This document shows, piece after piece, positions 48,309 through 58,403 of a stretch of DNA of 64,000 nucleotides. The position numbers were made by a program, and so were the translations under genes. Positions within the stretch are counted from its first letter, which is position 1, and each line of letters opens with the position of its first letter. The notes under the pieces were generated by a model, which did no database searches, was not told the DNA's origin, and saw only the letters and a program-made list of their open reading frames with translations. Where the stretch lies: assembly GCF_900142695.1 (NCBI RefSeq), contig NZ_FRBU01000006.1, forward strand, positions 62,001 to 126,000, written 5' to 3'. Source of the stretch: Flavobacterium xanthum. GTDB taxonomy: Bacteria > Bacteroidota > Bacteroidia > Flavobacteriales > Flavobacteriaceae.

Positions 48309-51300
48309 CTAGGTATTTCTAACTTTAACGTGATAAATCACATTTGGTTTTGTTCCAACATGCTCCAATAAGTGATACATTCTTTCATCAGCAGCTAATT
48401 TTGCTATAACTGCTTCTGTATCATTTACATCTCCAAATTTCATTGCTCCATTAGAACAAGCATTTGAACAAGCGGTTTGAAACTCCCCATCAACGACCGG
48501 TCTTCCTTCGTTTTTAGCCTTCAAAATAGTTGCTTGTGTCATTTGAATACACATTGAACATTTCTCCATAACTCCACGAGAACGAACATTGACATCTGGA
48601 TTTAATACCATACGTCCTAAATCGTCATTCATATGATAATCAAATTCACTGTTTTTGTTATACAAGAACCAGTTAAAACGACGTACTTTATATGGACAGT
48701 TGTTAGCACAGTAACGAGTACCAACGCATCTGTTATAAGCCATGTGATTCTGACCTTGGCGAGAGTGTGAAGTTGCAGCAACTGGACAAACTGTTTCACA
48801 AGGTGCGTGATTACAATGTTGACACATTACCGGTTGAAAAGAAACTTGTGGATTATCGCCCGCTTTCTCCATTTCATTAAATGTAGATAAGGAACTAGAC
48901 AAACCTGCAATATTTTCTTTTCTTTCATTATCTCCTTCAAAAGTACTTTCAGAAGAATAATATCTATCAATACGCAACCAATGCATATCACGACTTCTTC
49001 TTACCTCCGATTTTCCAACAACAGGAACGTTGTTCTCCGCATGACAAGCAATCACACAAGCACCACAACCGGTACAAGCATTTAAGTCAATAGAAAGATT
49101 AAAATGGTGACCCGTCGAACGATCAAATGAATCCCATAAATCTACCTTCGTAGCTTCTACTTCTTTATGATCTAAGGATACCATTGGTTGTTCATTCCAA
49201 ACGTGGGCATCTTTTGTATTGAAAATTTCTAACGAAGTTTCTTTGATGATATCTCCTCGTCCCATTAATGTTTTCTGACCTTGAACACAAGCAAACTCAT
49301 GTTCTCCTCCAGCTTTGGCTAATGTTACAGATTGAACAGTATTGAAACCTTTATATAGAGCGTAGGCATTTAAACCTACCATCATTTCTTCCTTCAAAGC
49401 CGCTTTACGACCGTAACCTAGAGCTAAACCAATAGTTCCAACAGCTTGGCCTGGTTGAACAATAACTGGAACATTTTCCAGTTTCAACCCATCTGCAGTG
49501 GTAATAGTAGCATAACTTCCATTTAAACCTCCATTTGCTACAATTTCATTGGAAAGCTCATATTTCTTAGCGTCCGCATTAGAAACAGTAACATAGTTAT
49601 CCCAAGAAACTCTTGTAATTGGATCTGGAAATTCTTGTAACCAAGGGTTATTCGCCTGTTGTCCGTCACCCAAACCGGTTTTAGTATATAAAACCAACTC
49701 TAGTCCTTGTACTGGTTTTGACTGAGCAAGCACGCTTGCGGCAGCACTATAATCAGCAGATCCTGCAGAAACAGCTGGTATAACTCCAACAAAAACTCCA
49801 TCATGCAATACTTTATTCCAGGAGGAACCTGCAATTGTTGTTGCTGCATTACCCTTAATATAATCATAGAATGTTCCTGAAAGACCATTCAAGGACAATA
49901 GAACATCTTGAAATTGTTTTGTATTAAAAAGTGGTCGTATAGTAGGCTGAGTGATTCCGTAAGTACCTTTTGTAAAACTTACATCATTCCATGATTCCAA
50001 ATAATGCGGAACCGCAGCAGCTACAGTACTTAACAAAGCAGTTTCGTCTTCTTTCAAAGAAAATGCAACCGATGTCTTCACCTTTTTTAGACCTTCAACG
50101 AAAGAAGCACTATCCGCGAGAGTATAAACAGGATTGACACCACTCATAATCAAAGTATGAACGCTTCCTGCTTTCATATCAGCTACTAATTGAGCAACTT
50201 TTGCATTCGATCCTTTTCTAATTTGTCTTACTCCTAAAGTACTAAAAGCTTCACTAGCTAATGCTTGGTTGATAGCCAAAACTAATAATTGAGCATTTTT
50301 ATCATTAATACCAGATACTAAAACGCCTTTTGAGCCAGCAGCTTTTAATTGTTGTGCTGCTTTTGTAACTTCTGATTTAAATTTATCTTCTAAACTTACA
50401 GTAACGGCAGAACCCGTTACAATGTTGTATATGTGAACTAATGCTAGTTTTTGATTAGCAGTAGACATTGGCAGTCTTTTATCAGCAGCAGCACCAGACA
50501 AAGTCATGTTTGCTTCTAACTGAAAATGACGTGACATTTTACCTGCCTTAGGAACTCGTCCTTGCGTATAACTCGAGTCATACCCACCGCCTTGCCAATC
50601 CCCAAGAAAATCAGCTCCAACAGAGACAATAAGAGACGCTTTTGCGAAATCGTAATCTACCAAAGCTCTTTCTCCATAAACCGTTTCAAATGCATCCAAT
50701 GCTTCAGATGAGGATACCGCATCATAAATTACATGTTTAGCATTTGGGTTTTTGCCCACAAACTCAGCAATCAGTTTTTCAGTTGATGGACTAGCCAGCG
50801 TATTTGTTAATAGCACAACCTGCCCACCTTTTGCAGCAGCATCAGCTATACTAGATTTAATTTTAGAATCAACAACAGACCATGCAGCGCTTTTACCTTC
50901 AACTTTTGGCTCTTTCAAACGCATACTATCATACAAAGACAATATCGACGCATGAATTCTTGCATTGCCACTAAACTTAGCACCGGCCATGGTGTTATTA
51001 TCTATTTTAATAGGACGCCCTTCACGAGTTTTTATTAAAAGATTAGCAAAATCAAATCCATCAAAAACAGAAGTTGCATAATAATCCGCAACCCCAGGAA
51101 TGATTTGCTCTGGCTGAAGCACGTAAGGTATTGATTTGTTTACAGGACCTTCGCAAGCTGCAAGCGTAGCCGCTGCAGTACTAAAACCAACGTACTTTAA
51201 AAAATCACGACGTGATGTTGATGAAGATGACAAAGCGTCACTATTTCCTAAAAATTCGTCATTAGGAATTTCTTCAACAAATTCGTTATTTTTAAGCGCC

Positions 51301-51365
51301 TCAACAATAGAACTATTTTTGTCTAGTTCTTCAACACTTTTCCAGTATTTTTTGTTTGATGACAT
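48309..51365 (-). CDS. actB: Alternative complex III subunit ActB (iron-sulfur, molybdopterin-fold)
   Basis: The 1018-residue protein joins a molybdopterin-oxidoreductase-like domain (about 80-730), lacking an obvious cofactor site, to a ferredoxin domain with four cysteine clusters: CTGCGACVIACH, CQHCNHAPCETVC, CVGTRYCANNCPY and CSMCIQMTQ with ACSNACSNG. A Tat motif SRRDFLK lies at residues 51-57, unusually far in, followed by TLAAC (Cys71), so Tat export and lipidation on the outer face of the membrane are likely. It passes electrons from quinol toward ActA. Confidence 0.95.
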   Translation of the reverse strand: MSSNKKYWKSVEELDKNSSIVEALKNNEFVEEIPNDEFLGNSDALSSSSTSRRDFLKYVGFSTAAATLAACEGPVNKSIPYVLQPEQIIPGVADYYATSVFDGFDFANLLIKTREGRPIKIDNNTMAGAKFSGNARIHASILSLYDSMRLKEPKVEGKSAAWSVVDSKIKSSIADAAAKGGQVVLLTNTLASPSTEKLIAEFVGKNPNAKHVIYDAVSSSEALDAFETVYGERALVDYDFAKASLIVSVGADFLGDWQGGGYDSSYTQGRVPKAGKMSRHFQLEANMTLSGAAADKRLPMSTANQKLALVHIYNIVTGSAVTVSLEDKFKSEVTKAAQQLKAAGSKGVLVSGINDKNAQLLVLAINQALASEAFSTLGVRQIRKGSNAKVAQLVADMKAGSVHTLIMSGVNPVYTLADSASFVEGLKKVKTSVAFSLKEDETALLSTVAAAVPHYLESWNDVSFTKGTYGITQPTIRPLFNTKQFQDVLLSLNGLSGTFYDYIKGNAATTIAGSSWNKVLHDGVFVGVIPAVSAGSADYSAAASVLAQSKPVQGLELVLYTKTGLGDGQQANNPWLQEFPDPITRVSWDNYVTVSNADAKKYELSNEIVANGGLNGSYATITTADGLKLENVPVIVQPGQAVGTIGLALGYGRKAALKEEMMVGLNAYALYKGFNTVQSVTLAKAGGEHEFACVQGQKTLMGRGDIIKETSLEIFNTKDAHVWNEQPMVSLDHKEVEATKVDLWDSFDRSTGHHFNLSIDLNACTGCGACVIACHAENNVPVVGKSEVRRSRDMHWLRIDRYYSSESTFEGDNERKENIAGLSSSLSTFNEMEKAGDNPQVSFQPVMCQHCNHAPCETVCPVAATSHSRQGQNHMAYNRCVGTRYCANNCPYKVRRFNWFLYNKNSEFDYHMNDDLGRMVLNPDVNVRSRGVMEKCSMCIQMTQATILKAKNEGRPVVDGEFQTACSNACSNGAMKFGDVNDTEAVIAKLAADERMYHLLEHVGTKPNVIYHVKVRNT

Positions 51366-51394
51366 ATATAAATATTAAAATCTTAATAATTTGA

Positions 51395-52729
51395 TTAATA
51401 ATGGCATTTACCACATTCTAAACCTCCCATTTGGGCTGCCGTCAATTTGTCTACGCCGTATTTCTTAGAAAGCTGTTCATGAATTTTAGTGTAGTATTCA
51501 TTCCCTTCCATTTTAACTTCCGTTTTTCTATGGCAGTTGATACACCAACCCATTGTCAAAGGAGCAAATTGTTTTTGAATTTCATACTCTTGTACTGGAC
51601 CATGACAAGTTTGACACTCAATACCAGCTACATTAACGTGTTGTGAGTGATTAAAGTAAACAAACGATGGCAAGTTATGAATACGTATCCATTTTACAGG
51701 TTCTGTTTTTCCAGTATATTTTTGATTAGTTGCATCCCAGCCAACAGCCTTGTACAACTTTTGAATTTCCGCATCATAAAAAGCTTTAGAATATTCTGGC
51801 GTTGCAGTTGTATCTGAAACTTCGCCAATACTTTTATGGCAATTCATACAAACATTCAAGGAAGGAATTCCAGAATGCTTGCTCACTCTAGCAGAAGAGT
51901 GACAGTATTTACAGCTGATTCCATTACTTCCGGCATGTATTCTGTGCGAATAATGTATCGGCTGTATTGGAGCATAATCCTGATCAACTCCTATTTGCAT
52001 TAAAAAACCATAAACAAAATAAGCACTAGCCAGCAATAAAAATACCGCGCTAACTAACACCAAAAATTGATTTCTAGCAAAAGCTTTCCATATAGGCGTT
52101 GTTGGAGTTTTCGGAGCTACCTCAATACCATTCGCTTTAGCAACTTTGGACAAAACTTTGTTTACTAAAAACAACATTACTACCAAAATAAGCATCACAA
52201 GTGACAAGGCACCTAATATAATGTTGTTTGAAACACCACTATCAGAGGTAGCAGTTCCAGGAACAGCTTCCGTTGCAGTTGCAGTCTTAGGAGTTTCAGC
52301 CTTTGGTTCTGAAGTATAAGCAATAATATTGTCTATGTCCCCATCCGTAAGTTGAGGGAAAGCAGACATTACTGCCTTATTGTTTTCCTCATACACCTTT
52401 ACAGCTTGCGCATCCCCAGATTTAATAAGCTCTGAACTATTACGAACCCATTTATGAAGCCATGAAGCGTCATATTTAGCAGCAATACCTCTAAGCATCG
52501 GACCAGTTGCTTTAGCATCTAGTTTGTGACAAGCAGCACAGTTTGCATTAAAAAGCTCTTTACCCTTAACAGGGTCAGCACCTTGTGAAGGAGCTGCAGC
52601 ATCTGGAGCTGCGGGGTCAACCGCAGGAGTAGCTTCTTGAGCAAATGAAGTAAAGGAAATAGATAGCATCAAAGCTATGCTAAAAAATAATTTCCTTGAG
52701 ATCGAATTATGGTTACCCACCTTTTTCAT
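51395..52729 (-). CDS. actA: Alternative complex III subunit ActA (six-heme cytochrome c)
   Basis: Six CXXCH motifs can be counted: CAACH (C64-H68), CKYCH, CMNCH, CQTCH, CINCH and CGKCH at the very C-terminus. The first belongs to a separate class I cytochrome c domain (residues ~50-140). A Pro/Thr/Ala linker and a membrane helix (~168-190) come next, then a second helix (~215-240) and the five-heme ActA domain. A signal peptide (residues 1-30) starts the protein. This is the first gene of the operon, with a strong promoter upstream. Confidence 0.93.
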   Translation of the reverse strand: MKKVGNHNSISRKLFFSIALMLSISFTSFAQEATPAVDPAAPDAAAPSQGADPVKGKELFNANCAACHKLDAKATGPMLRGIAAKYDASWLHKWVRNSSELIKSGDAQAVKVYEENNKAVMSAFPQLTDGDIDNIIAYTSEPKAETPKTATATEAVPGTATSDSGVSNNIILGALSLVMLILVVMLFLVNKVLSKVAKANGIEVAPKTPTTPIWKAFARNQFLVLVSAVFLLLASAYFVYGFLMQIGVDQDYAPIQPIHYSHRIHAGSNGISCKYCHSSARVSKHSGIPSLNVCMNCHKSIGEVSDTTATPEYSKAFYDAEIQKLYKAVGWDATNQKYTGKTEPVKWIRIHNLPSFVYFNHSQHVNVAGIECQTCHGPVQEYEIQKQFAPLTMGWCINCHRKTEVKMEGNEYYTKIHEQLSKKYGVDKLTAAQMGGLECGKCHY

Positions 52730-52813
52730 ATAGTATAATGATTATCTACTAAAAATTGGCACAGTTTTTTCTAAGTGATTTATAAAAACTGATCCTTTAT
52801 TTTAAAACTTGCA

Positions 52814-52842
52814 CAAAAATACGACTTAAGAACTATTCTCAA
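52814..52842 (-). promoter_or_regulatory. Promoter of the act-cox operon
   Basis: On the minus strand TTG (52842-52840), 18 bp, then TATTTTTG (52821-52814). Both halves match the Bacteroidota -33/-7 consensus. It leaves a leader of about 80 nt to the actA ATG at 52729. Confidence 0.8.
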
Positions 52843-52896
52843 AACCTTAAAATAGTCTTAATTTCAATTTATATCTATTCTAAATAACATTTGCTC

Positions 52897-52926
52897 TTGA
52901 GTATCGTTTCTTAAATATTACTTTTG
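52897..52926 (+). promoter_or_regulatory. Promoter of the SPOR-domain gene
   Basis: TTG (52897-52899), 19 bp, TACTTTTG (52919-52926). It shows that the TTG at 52924, which would open a longer reading frame, is part of the promoter; the ATG at 52945 is the better start. Confidence 0.8.
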
Positions 52927-52944
52927 CACAAAAACAATCACATT

Positions 52945-53334
52945 ATGAGAATTTTAGCCCTACGAAAAGCCTTTTTCATCTCACTCACATTCTGCATTTC
53001 CTATCTGAACACCAATGCACAAGATGGAAATATATCTGTAAAACAAGACTCCAAATTTGAACAATTTTTAAATGAAAAGAGAAAAACTAATATTTCGAAT
53101 ACTATAAATGATCGTTATAAAATTCAAATATTCAGTGGAGAAAGTGAAAAAGCAAAAAGCACATTGAATGCTTTTAGACAAGAATTTAGAGAAATCGACG
53201 GTACTATCTTTTTCTTTACACCTAACTATAAAGTCTGGGTAGGAAATTTTAAAACAAGAATTGACGCAGAACGAAATCTTATAGAAATTAGAAAAAGCTA
53301 TCCGAATGTGCATTTGATAAAACCTAATAAGTAA
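52945..53334 (+). CDS. SPOR-domain periplasmic protein
   Basis: Starting at MRILALRK, a signal peptide ends near NTNAQ and the mature protein is about 105 residues. The C-terminal ~75 residues are a SPOR domain (DRYKIQIFSGESEKAKSTLN, then YKVWVGNFKTRIDAERNLIE), which binds denuded septal peptidoglycan in other bacteria. It has no catalytic part. It is monocistronic between its promoter and a very strong terminator. Whether it acts in cell division or only in wall binding cannot be told. Confidence 0.85.
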   Translation: MRILALRKAFFISLTFCISYLNTNAQDGNISVKQDSKFEQFLNEKRKTNISNTINDRYKIQIFSGESEKAKSTLNAFRQEFREIDGTIFFFTPNYKVWVGNFKTRIDAERNLIEIRKSYPNVHLIKPNK

Positions 53335-53350
53335 AAGTAGCCTTCTTTAA

Positions 53351-53395
53351 ATTAAAACAAGAAACCACTCAATTTGAGTGGTTTCTTGTTTTAAT
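53351..53395 (+). terminator. Strong terminator after the SPOR gene
   Basis: A 22-bp perfect stem: the arm 53351-53372 pairs with 53374-53395 around a single unpaired T (effectively a small loop at the centre). The core is CAAGAAACCACTCAA. It is T-rich at the 3' side and works in either direction. Confidence 0.85.
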
Positions 53396-53840
53396 ATACT
53401 TTGTCTTCCTAGTGTTATCGATCACAATTGGGACGTTTAAGACAGCCTTTTGCAGTTAATCACACCATGAGCCAATATGAGATTGAATAACCCAGTAAAC
53501 GTTTAATCTTAATACATTTACAAAACGGGGCAATACCCTGAAAAGCAACCTACTCGATAAAATAAAACCAATTAAAATTGAAACGGTTTCCTGTTTTAAT
53601 TCGTTATATAATGCCGCTGTTTGTGGGTATAGATTGTAAATATGTGGTAGAGTCGCCGAACGATCTAAGCAATCTGGGTTTTACTTCACTGTGTGGGCAC
53701 AGTTTGCAAAACTGCGCTAACAGCTACACGTACTGCATATCAAGGACGTCGGGGCTAAACGACCAAAAAAAATCACTCGTTAAAGAGTTTTTAGATGCTT
53801 TCATTCTAAAAGCAAACTTACAACAGCAACTTTCTTAACA
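53396..53840. other. Gene-poor segment with raised G+C, possible gene relic or structured RNA
   Basis: This 445-bp stretch between two terminators has no convincing gene. By hand count 58 of 120 bases (48%) are G or C at 53641-53760, well above nearby genes. A frame at 53578-53838 ends with a protein-like tail (KEFLDAFILKANLQQQLS) but its first half looks non-coding, so it may be a broken gene. A small hairpin (CAGTTT, GCA, AAACTG) lies at 53700-53714. GGTTTCCTGTTTTAAT at 53585-53600 repeats 15 of 16 bases of the terminator arm at 53380-53395. Confidence 0.4.
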
Positions 53841-53841
53841 T

Positions 53842-53871
53842 AAAAAAAACGAGCAATTGCTCGTTTTTTTT
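53842..53871. terminator. Bidirectional terminator
   Basis: CGAGCAATTGCTCG (53850-53863) is a perfect palindrome flanked by A8 (53842-53849) and T8 (53864-53871). It can stop transcripts from the segment to its left and from the minus-strand gene at 53905. Confidence 0.85.
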
Positions 53872-53904
53872 GTTTATTTATTCTCTAAAATATTACGCCT
53901 TTAA

Positions 53905-54465
53905 TTAATGCAAAATCTGTTTACTTTGATTATGGCTTTCTAAGATTAATCGCTCTAATTCATCGAAAGAGCAATCTAAATCCCCAAAAGTAATTATATA
54001 AGGTGTACCCATAGATTTTTCATTCATTTTAAAAAAAAGTGAGCTAATTCCTTTTTCATTATTTGGAGTTTCTTTTAAAAATATTGCTATGTAATTGTTA
54101 TAGTTGTATTTAATTGTTTCTGTTTTACTGATTTCTTCCCATTTGATAAGTTTCTTGTTATATAAGAAAAAACCATTAAATATACCTTGCTCGTCAATTC
54201 TTAAGAAAACATCTTTTCGGAAAATACTTTTTATGAGTAAAAATATTACCAAAGCACAAGTTATTATACCAACTATAGAAAATATAATTACCGTATTTTT
54301 TGTTGGAAGTAAAAAAAAGGTGTGTTCGGAAGGATAGCGTAAAAAATTTACCAGTCCACATAAGACAAAAATCATCAATAGTATTATTGCAATTCTTTTG
54401 AAATAATTTTTATTTTTCTCTATTATTATTGTTTTCATTTGTATGTTATTCATAAGCTTTCTCAA
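53905..54465 (-). CDS. STM3941-like two-helix membrane protein, candidate immunity protein
   Basis: Two membrane helices (about residues 24-42 and 58-82) precede a soluble domain with LRIDEQGIFNGF, KLIKWEEISKTET and GTPYIITFGDLDCSFDELER, which I recognise as the STM3941 family layout. Members are often small proteins of unknown role near polymorphic toxins. The frame from 54465 overlaps the Rhs fragment end by 20 bp; internal ATGs at 54453 and 54438 are alternatives and MKTIIIEKNKNYF at 54438 resembles the family start. Position right after an Rhs C-terminus suggests immunity to it, but this is inference. Confidence 0.6.
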   Translation of the reverse strand: MRKLMNNIQMKTIIIEKNKNYFKRIAIILLMIFVLCGLVNFLRYPSEHTFFLLPTKNTVIIFSIVGIITCALVIFLLIKSIFRKDVFLRIDEQGIFNGFFLYNKKLIKWEEISKTETIKYNYNNYIAIFLKETPNNEKGISSLFFKMNEKSMGTPYIITFGDLDCSFDELERLILESHNQSKQILH

Positions 54466-55327
54466 CTAAATTTCCTGCTGTTTCACTCGCATAATATCCT
54501 GCAAATCCTCCAGCAATGGCTCCTGCAATTGTTCCAATAAATGGTATTGGAATAAGAGTTCCAACTGCTGCTCCTGTCCCAACTGACACAAGCCAACTAA
54601 CTCCAGCACCAGCCACAACTTTTGCTCCTGCTACCGCCGTATTCTCACCGTTAGTATACCCTGTGTTTTGGTAGTTTTGGTAATCGCCAGTTACTCCTTG
54701 CCCAACTTCTATAGTCCCAAGAATAACGGTGGTAGCAATGGAACCATTTTTTATTAATTTACTTACATCAAACGTCTTGATATTTGCTGCACTTCCTCCA
54801 GTCCAATTAGATGCATAATATTTAAAACTAATGTTTCGTGGGTTATAACTACCATTGTTAGTTAATCTAAAAGAACCTCCTTGATTGCTAGTTGCGCCTA
54901 ACACACTAGCTCCATCGCCAATTCTATCATTAAATAAGTTTGCGTTATCTAGTGTGCTACTTTTTTTAGATTTTCCTTGTACAACAACTTCCTTAAGTTC
55001 TATAACTTTACTAGCAGTTGTTGTTTCAGGGTCATAAACATATGTATTATTGGGGTCATCAATTAGTGGTTTAAAAGCAGGTGTATTTGGACACGTTGGA
55101 CAAAGTGCTAGACCTTGATTATCGTTTTCAAACAGACCAGATGGGTCAGACCAGTAAACAGGATTGTTAAAACCAAACCTGTAAGGATTATGCATAGGAG
55201 CTAACTCGCTTTATGGGTCAATTACATTAAACCTACCAATAGCAGGGTCGTATTGTCGCCAGTCCATCGCTGTAACATTCAGCCCTAGCTCATCTTGGTA
55301 CTCCTTGCCATTGTACTTATACTTATA
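54446..55327 (-). pseudogene. Rhs-family toxin gene fragment (5' truncated, in-frame stop)
   Basis: Reading on the minus strand from 55327, the Rhs core end is recognisable (YKYKYNGKEYQDELGLN, then AIGRFNVIDP). A TAA at 55213-55211 stands where relatives continue with a Leu codon (DPLSELAP); the frame goes on unchanged to NPYRFGFNNPVYWSDPSG. After DPSG follows a variable tip of about 220 residues that ends in a glycine-zipper hydrophobic stretch (for example GTIAGAIAGGFAGYYASE). The rest of the Rhs shell is missing: an in-frame stop and the infB terminator lie just upstream. ATG 55195 could start a 249-residue tip protein, but I see no promoter for it. Confidence 0.8.
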
Positions 55328-55346
55328 ACAACAAAGCTAAAACAAA

Positions 55347-55372
55347 AAAAATCCCGATTGCTCGGGATTTTT
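55347..55372 (-). terminator. Terminator of the rimP-nusA-infB operon
   Basis: AAAAATCCCGA (55347-55357) and TCGGGATTTTT (55362-55372) form an 11-bp stem around TTGC, 18 bp after the infB stop, with a U-tract on the minus strand. Confidence 0.9.
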
Positions 55373-55390
55373 CATAAATATATTAAAATT

Positions 55391-58291
55391 CTATTTCAAT
55401 TTCTTCTTAACAGCTACTTCATGGTACGATTCAATAACATCTCTTTCTTCGATGTCGTTGTAACCTTTTACTTGAATACCACAATCATATCCTTTAGCTA
55501 CTTCTTTTACATCATCTTTGAAACGTTTCAATGCTAACAGTTCTCCTGTAAAGACAACCACACCTTCTCTAATGATTCTCATCTTAGCGCTTCTAACAAT
55601 TTTACCGTCCATTACCATACATCCAGCAATTGAACCAACTTTAGAAATTTTGAAGATCTCTCTAATCTCTGCTGTACCTAAAATCTCTTCCTTCATTTCA
55701 GGAGCTAACATTCCTTCCATTGCATCTTTCAAGTCATCAATAGCCGCATAAATAATAGAGTAGTAACGGATATCAATTTCTTCTTTATCTGCTAATTGTC
55801 TTGCATTTCCAGCAGGACGAACATTAAATCCGATGATAATCGCATCTGATGCAGAAGCCAACATTACGTCAGTTTCAGTAATTGCTCCAACCCCTTTATG
55901 AATAATATTAATTTGAATTTCTTCAGTAGATAATTTAGAGAACGAATCAGACAATGCTTCAACAGAACCATCCACATCTCCTTTAAGGATAATGTTTAAT
56001 TCTTTAAATTGACCCAATGCAATTCTACGTCCAATTTCATCCAAAGTAATATGACGTTGTGTACGTACCGATTGTTCACGCATCAATTGAGAACGTTTAG
56101 ATGCAATTTGTTTCGCTTCTTTTTCGTCTTCAAATATATTGAACTTATCACCCGCAGTCGCTGCTCCATCAAGACCAAGAACTGAAACCGGAGTCGAAGG
56201 ACCCGCCACAGTTACTATGTTCCCTCTTTCATCATGCATGGCTTTAATTTTACCATGATGCTTACCAGCTAACATATAATCTCCAATTTTCAACGTTCCG
56301 TTTTGAACTAATATCGTAGAAACATATCCTTTTCCTTTGTCAAGGAAAGCTTCAACAACAGTTCCAGAAGCCGCTTTATTTGGATTTGCTTTCAAATCTA
56401 AAAGTTCTGCTTCTAATAATACTTTTTCTAATAATTCTTTCACACCTGTTCCCACTTTCGCAGAAATATCATGTGATTGAATTTTTCCACCCCAATCTTC
56501 AACCAATAAATTCATACCTGCTAATCTTTCTTTTACTTTTTCAGGATTAGCATTTGGCTTATCAATTTTATTGATAGCAAATATAATAGGAACTCCAGCT
56601 GCTTGAGCATGGCTAATTGCTTCTTTGGTTTGCGGCATGATGTCATCATCAGCAGCAATCACAATAATAGCAATATCGGTAACTTGAGCACCACGCGCAC
56701 GCATCGCAGTAAACGCTTCGTGACCCGGTGTATCTAAGAATGCAATTTTTTGTCCGTTATCTAAAGTTACTCCGTAGGCACCAATATGTTGTGTTATTCC
56801 TCCAGACTCCCCTGCAATTACGTTTTCTTTACGAATGTAATCCAGTAACGATGTTTTACCGTGATCGACGTGACCCATTACCGTTACAATTGGCGCTCGG
56901 AAAACTAAATCTTCTTCTCTGTCCTCAACAACTTGAATCGCTTCTTCGATGTCAACAGTAATAAACTCCACTTCATAACCAAATTCATCTGCAACGATAG
57001 TCAAGGTTTCTGCGTCAAGACGCTGGTTCATGGTTACCATGATTCCAAGTGACATACACGTACCGATCACTTTCGTAATTGGCACATCCATCATGATGGC
57101 AATTTCACCTACCGTAACAAATTCCGTAACCTTAATGGTTTTACTTCCTTCGTCAATAGCTCTTTGCTCATCATCAGATTTCTGACGGTGCGTATCTCTT
57201 TTATCTCTTCTATATTTAGCCGCTTTAGATTTACCACCTTTACCTTGTAGTTTCTCTAAAGTCTCTCTAATTTGATTTTTAACTTCCTCTTCAGTAGGCT
57301 CCACTTTTGCAACAATAGCAGGTCTGTTACCTTTAACAAATCCAGGTCTTGAACTTCTATTTGCATTGAATCCGCCACCACCTACATTAGGGGTAATCTT
57401 ATTCGGGTTTGGTGCACCAGGAACTCCTGGTATTGCTGGCGGTCTTGGAGCACCTGGTTTAGGAGCAATCCTTTTACGCTTATTTTTATTTGCATTGGCT
57501 GCAGCCGAACCTGGAGCACCCGGTTTATTCGGAGTGATTTTTGGTTCTTCTTTTTTCTTTTTCGGTTTGTTGAACTGAGATAAATCAATTATCTGACCTG
57601 TTAAAGTAGTTCCCGATAGTTTTTGATATTGCGTAGTGATGGTTTCATCAACAGGCGCTTCATCTGCTTTCGCAACCGCTTTTGGTTCAGCAGCAACTTC
57701 TTCTTTTGGAGCCTCTGGTTTAACTTCTTTTATTCCAACAATAGGTTTTACCTCTTTTTTGTCTGAAACAATTTTTTCTTCCAAAGCCTTTTCTTGCAAC
57801 GTTTGTTCTGCAGTTACTTTTTCTGGAGTCACTTCTTTTACAACTGGTTTTACTTCCTGTACCTTAGCAACTGGAGTTTCAACTTTCTCAACTGCTTTTG
57901 TAGGCGAAATAATGGAAGGCTTCTTTGGATTCAGATCAATTTTACCCACTTGAACAGGTCCTGCTATAACTGCTCGCGCTTTTATAACCTCCTGTTGTTT
58001 TAGACGATCCTCCTCAATTTTGCGTTTGTCTTCAATTTCTTTCTCTCGTTCTAAACGCAAAGCCTCTTTTTCTTTCCTTTTCTCTTCTCCTACTTCTTTT
58101 GAAGCTTCTTTATTCCCTTTGTCACCTGCAAACTGACCGCACAAGACCTTGTACACATCATCAGAAATCTTTGTGTTTGGATTTGCCTCAATAGCGATTC
58201 CTTTATCTTTTAGATAATCCACAGCTCTTTCCAAAGAAATATTCAATTCCCTTAAAACTTTGTTTATTCTAATAATTCTCTCTTCAGACAT
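55391..58291 (-). CDS. infB: Translation initiation factor IF-2
   Basis: The 966-residue protein has a short N-terminal IF2 domain ([19 protein letters not shown]), a long charged and Pro/Gly-rich linker (residues ~60-340), then the GTPase: G1 [15 protein letters not shown]3 DTPGHE and G4 NKID, and the C-terminal domains that bind fMet-tRNA. It delivers initiator tRNA to the 30S subunit. It is the last gene of the operon, 112 bp after nusA. The gap holds a small hairpin. Confidence 0.97.
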   Translation of the reverse strand: MSEERIIRINKVLRELNISLERAVDYLKDKGIAIEANPNTKISDDVYKVLCGQFAGDKGNKEASKEVGEEKRKEKEALRLEREKEIEDKRKIEEDRLKQQEVIKARAVIAGPVQVGKIDLNPKKPSIISPTKAVEKVETPVAKVQEVKPVVKEVTPEKVTAEQTLQEKALEEKIVSDKKEVKPIVGIKEVKPEAPKEEVAAEPKAVAKADEAPVDETITTQYQKLSGTTLTGQIIDLSQFNKPKKKKEEPKITPNKPGAPGSAAANANKNKRKRIAPKPGAPRPPAIPGVPGAPNPNKITPNVGGGGFNANRSSRPGFVKGNRPAIVAKVEPTEEEVKNQIRETLEKLQGKGGKSKAAKYRRDKRDTHRQKSDDEQRAIDEGSKTIKVTEFVTVGEIAIMMDVPITKVIGTCMSLGIMVTMNQRLDAETLTIVADEFGYEVEFITVDIEEAIQVVEDREEDLVFRAPIVTVMGHVDHGKTSLLDYIRKENVIAGESGGITQHIGAYGVTLDNGQKIAFLDTPGHEAFTAMRARGAQVTDIAIIVIAADDDIMPQTKEAISHAQAAGVPIIFAINKIDKPNANPEKVKERLAGMNLLVEDWGGKIQSHDISAKVGTGVKELLEKVLLEAELLDLKANPNKAASGTVVEAFLDKGKGYVSTILVQNGTLKIGDYMLAGKHHGKIKAMHDERGNIVTVAGPSTPVSVLGLDGAATAGDKFNIFEDEKEAKQIASKRSQLMREQSVRTQRHITLDEIGRRIALGQFKELNIILKGDVDGSVEALSDSFSKLSTEEIQINIIHKGVGAITETDVMLASASDAIIIGFNVRPAGNARQLADKEEIDIRYYSIIYAAIDDLKDAMEGMLAPEMKEEILGTAEIREIFKISKVGSIAGCMVMDGKIVRSAKMRIIREGVVVFTGELLALKRFKDDVKEVAKGYDCGIQVKGYNDIEERDVIESYHEVAVKKKLK

Positions 58292-58340
58292 ACAACCTTT
58301 TTATTATTACCTTTTTTGTTATTCCTCACTCTACTCCCGC

Positions 58341-58356
58341 CTCGGTACCTACCGAG
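58341..58356. repeat. Hairpin in the nusA-infB gap
   Basis: CTCGGTA (58341-58347) and TACCGAG (58350-58356) form a palindrome in the 112-bp nusA-infB gap. No U-tract follows. It may be an RNA processing or stability element. Confidence 0.4.
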
Positions 58357-58403
58357 TAAGAATTAATTGTAAAGTGGCATGTTTATCGTTGAAGAAACAT
58401 TGA

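Noticed and set aside
48309-51365. ActB as an active molybdoenzyme
   Set aside because: No molybdopterin-binding cysteine/selenocysteine or iron-sulfur motif is seen in the N-terminal domain; known ActB proteins have lost the cofactor.
53578-53838. 86-codon frame beginning MKRFPVLIRYIMPLFVGIDC as a transposase start
   Set aside because: The VGID string resembles the start of some IS110-type transposases, but no DEDD residues or terminal repeats follow and the rest does not look like any transposase.
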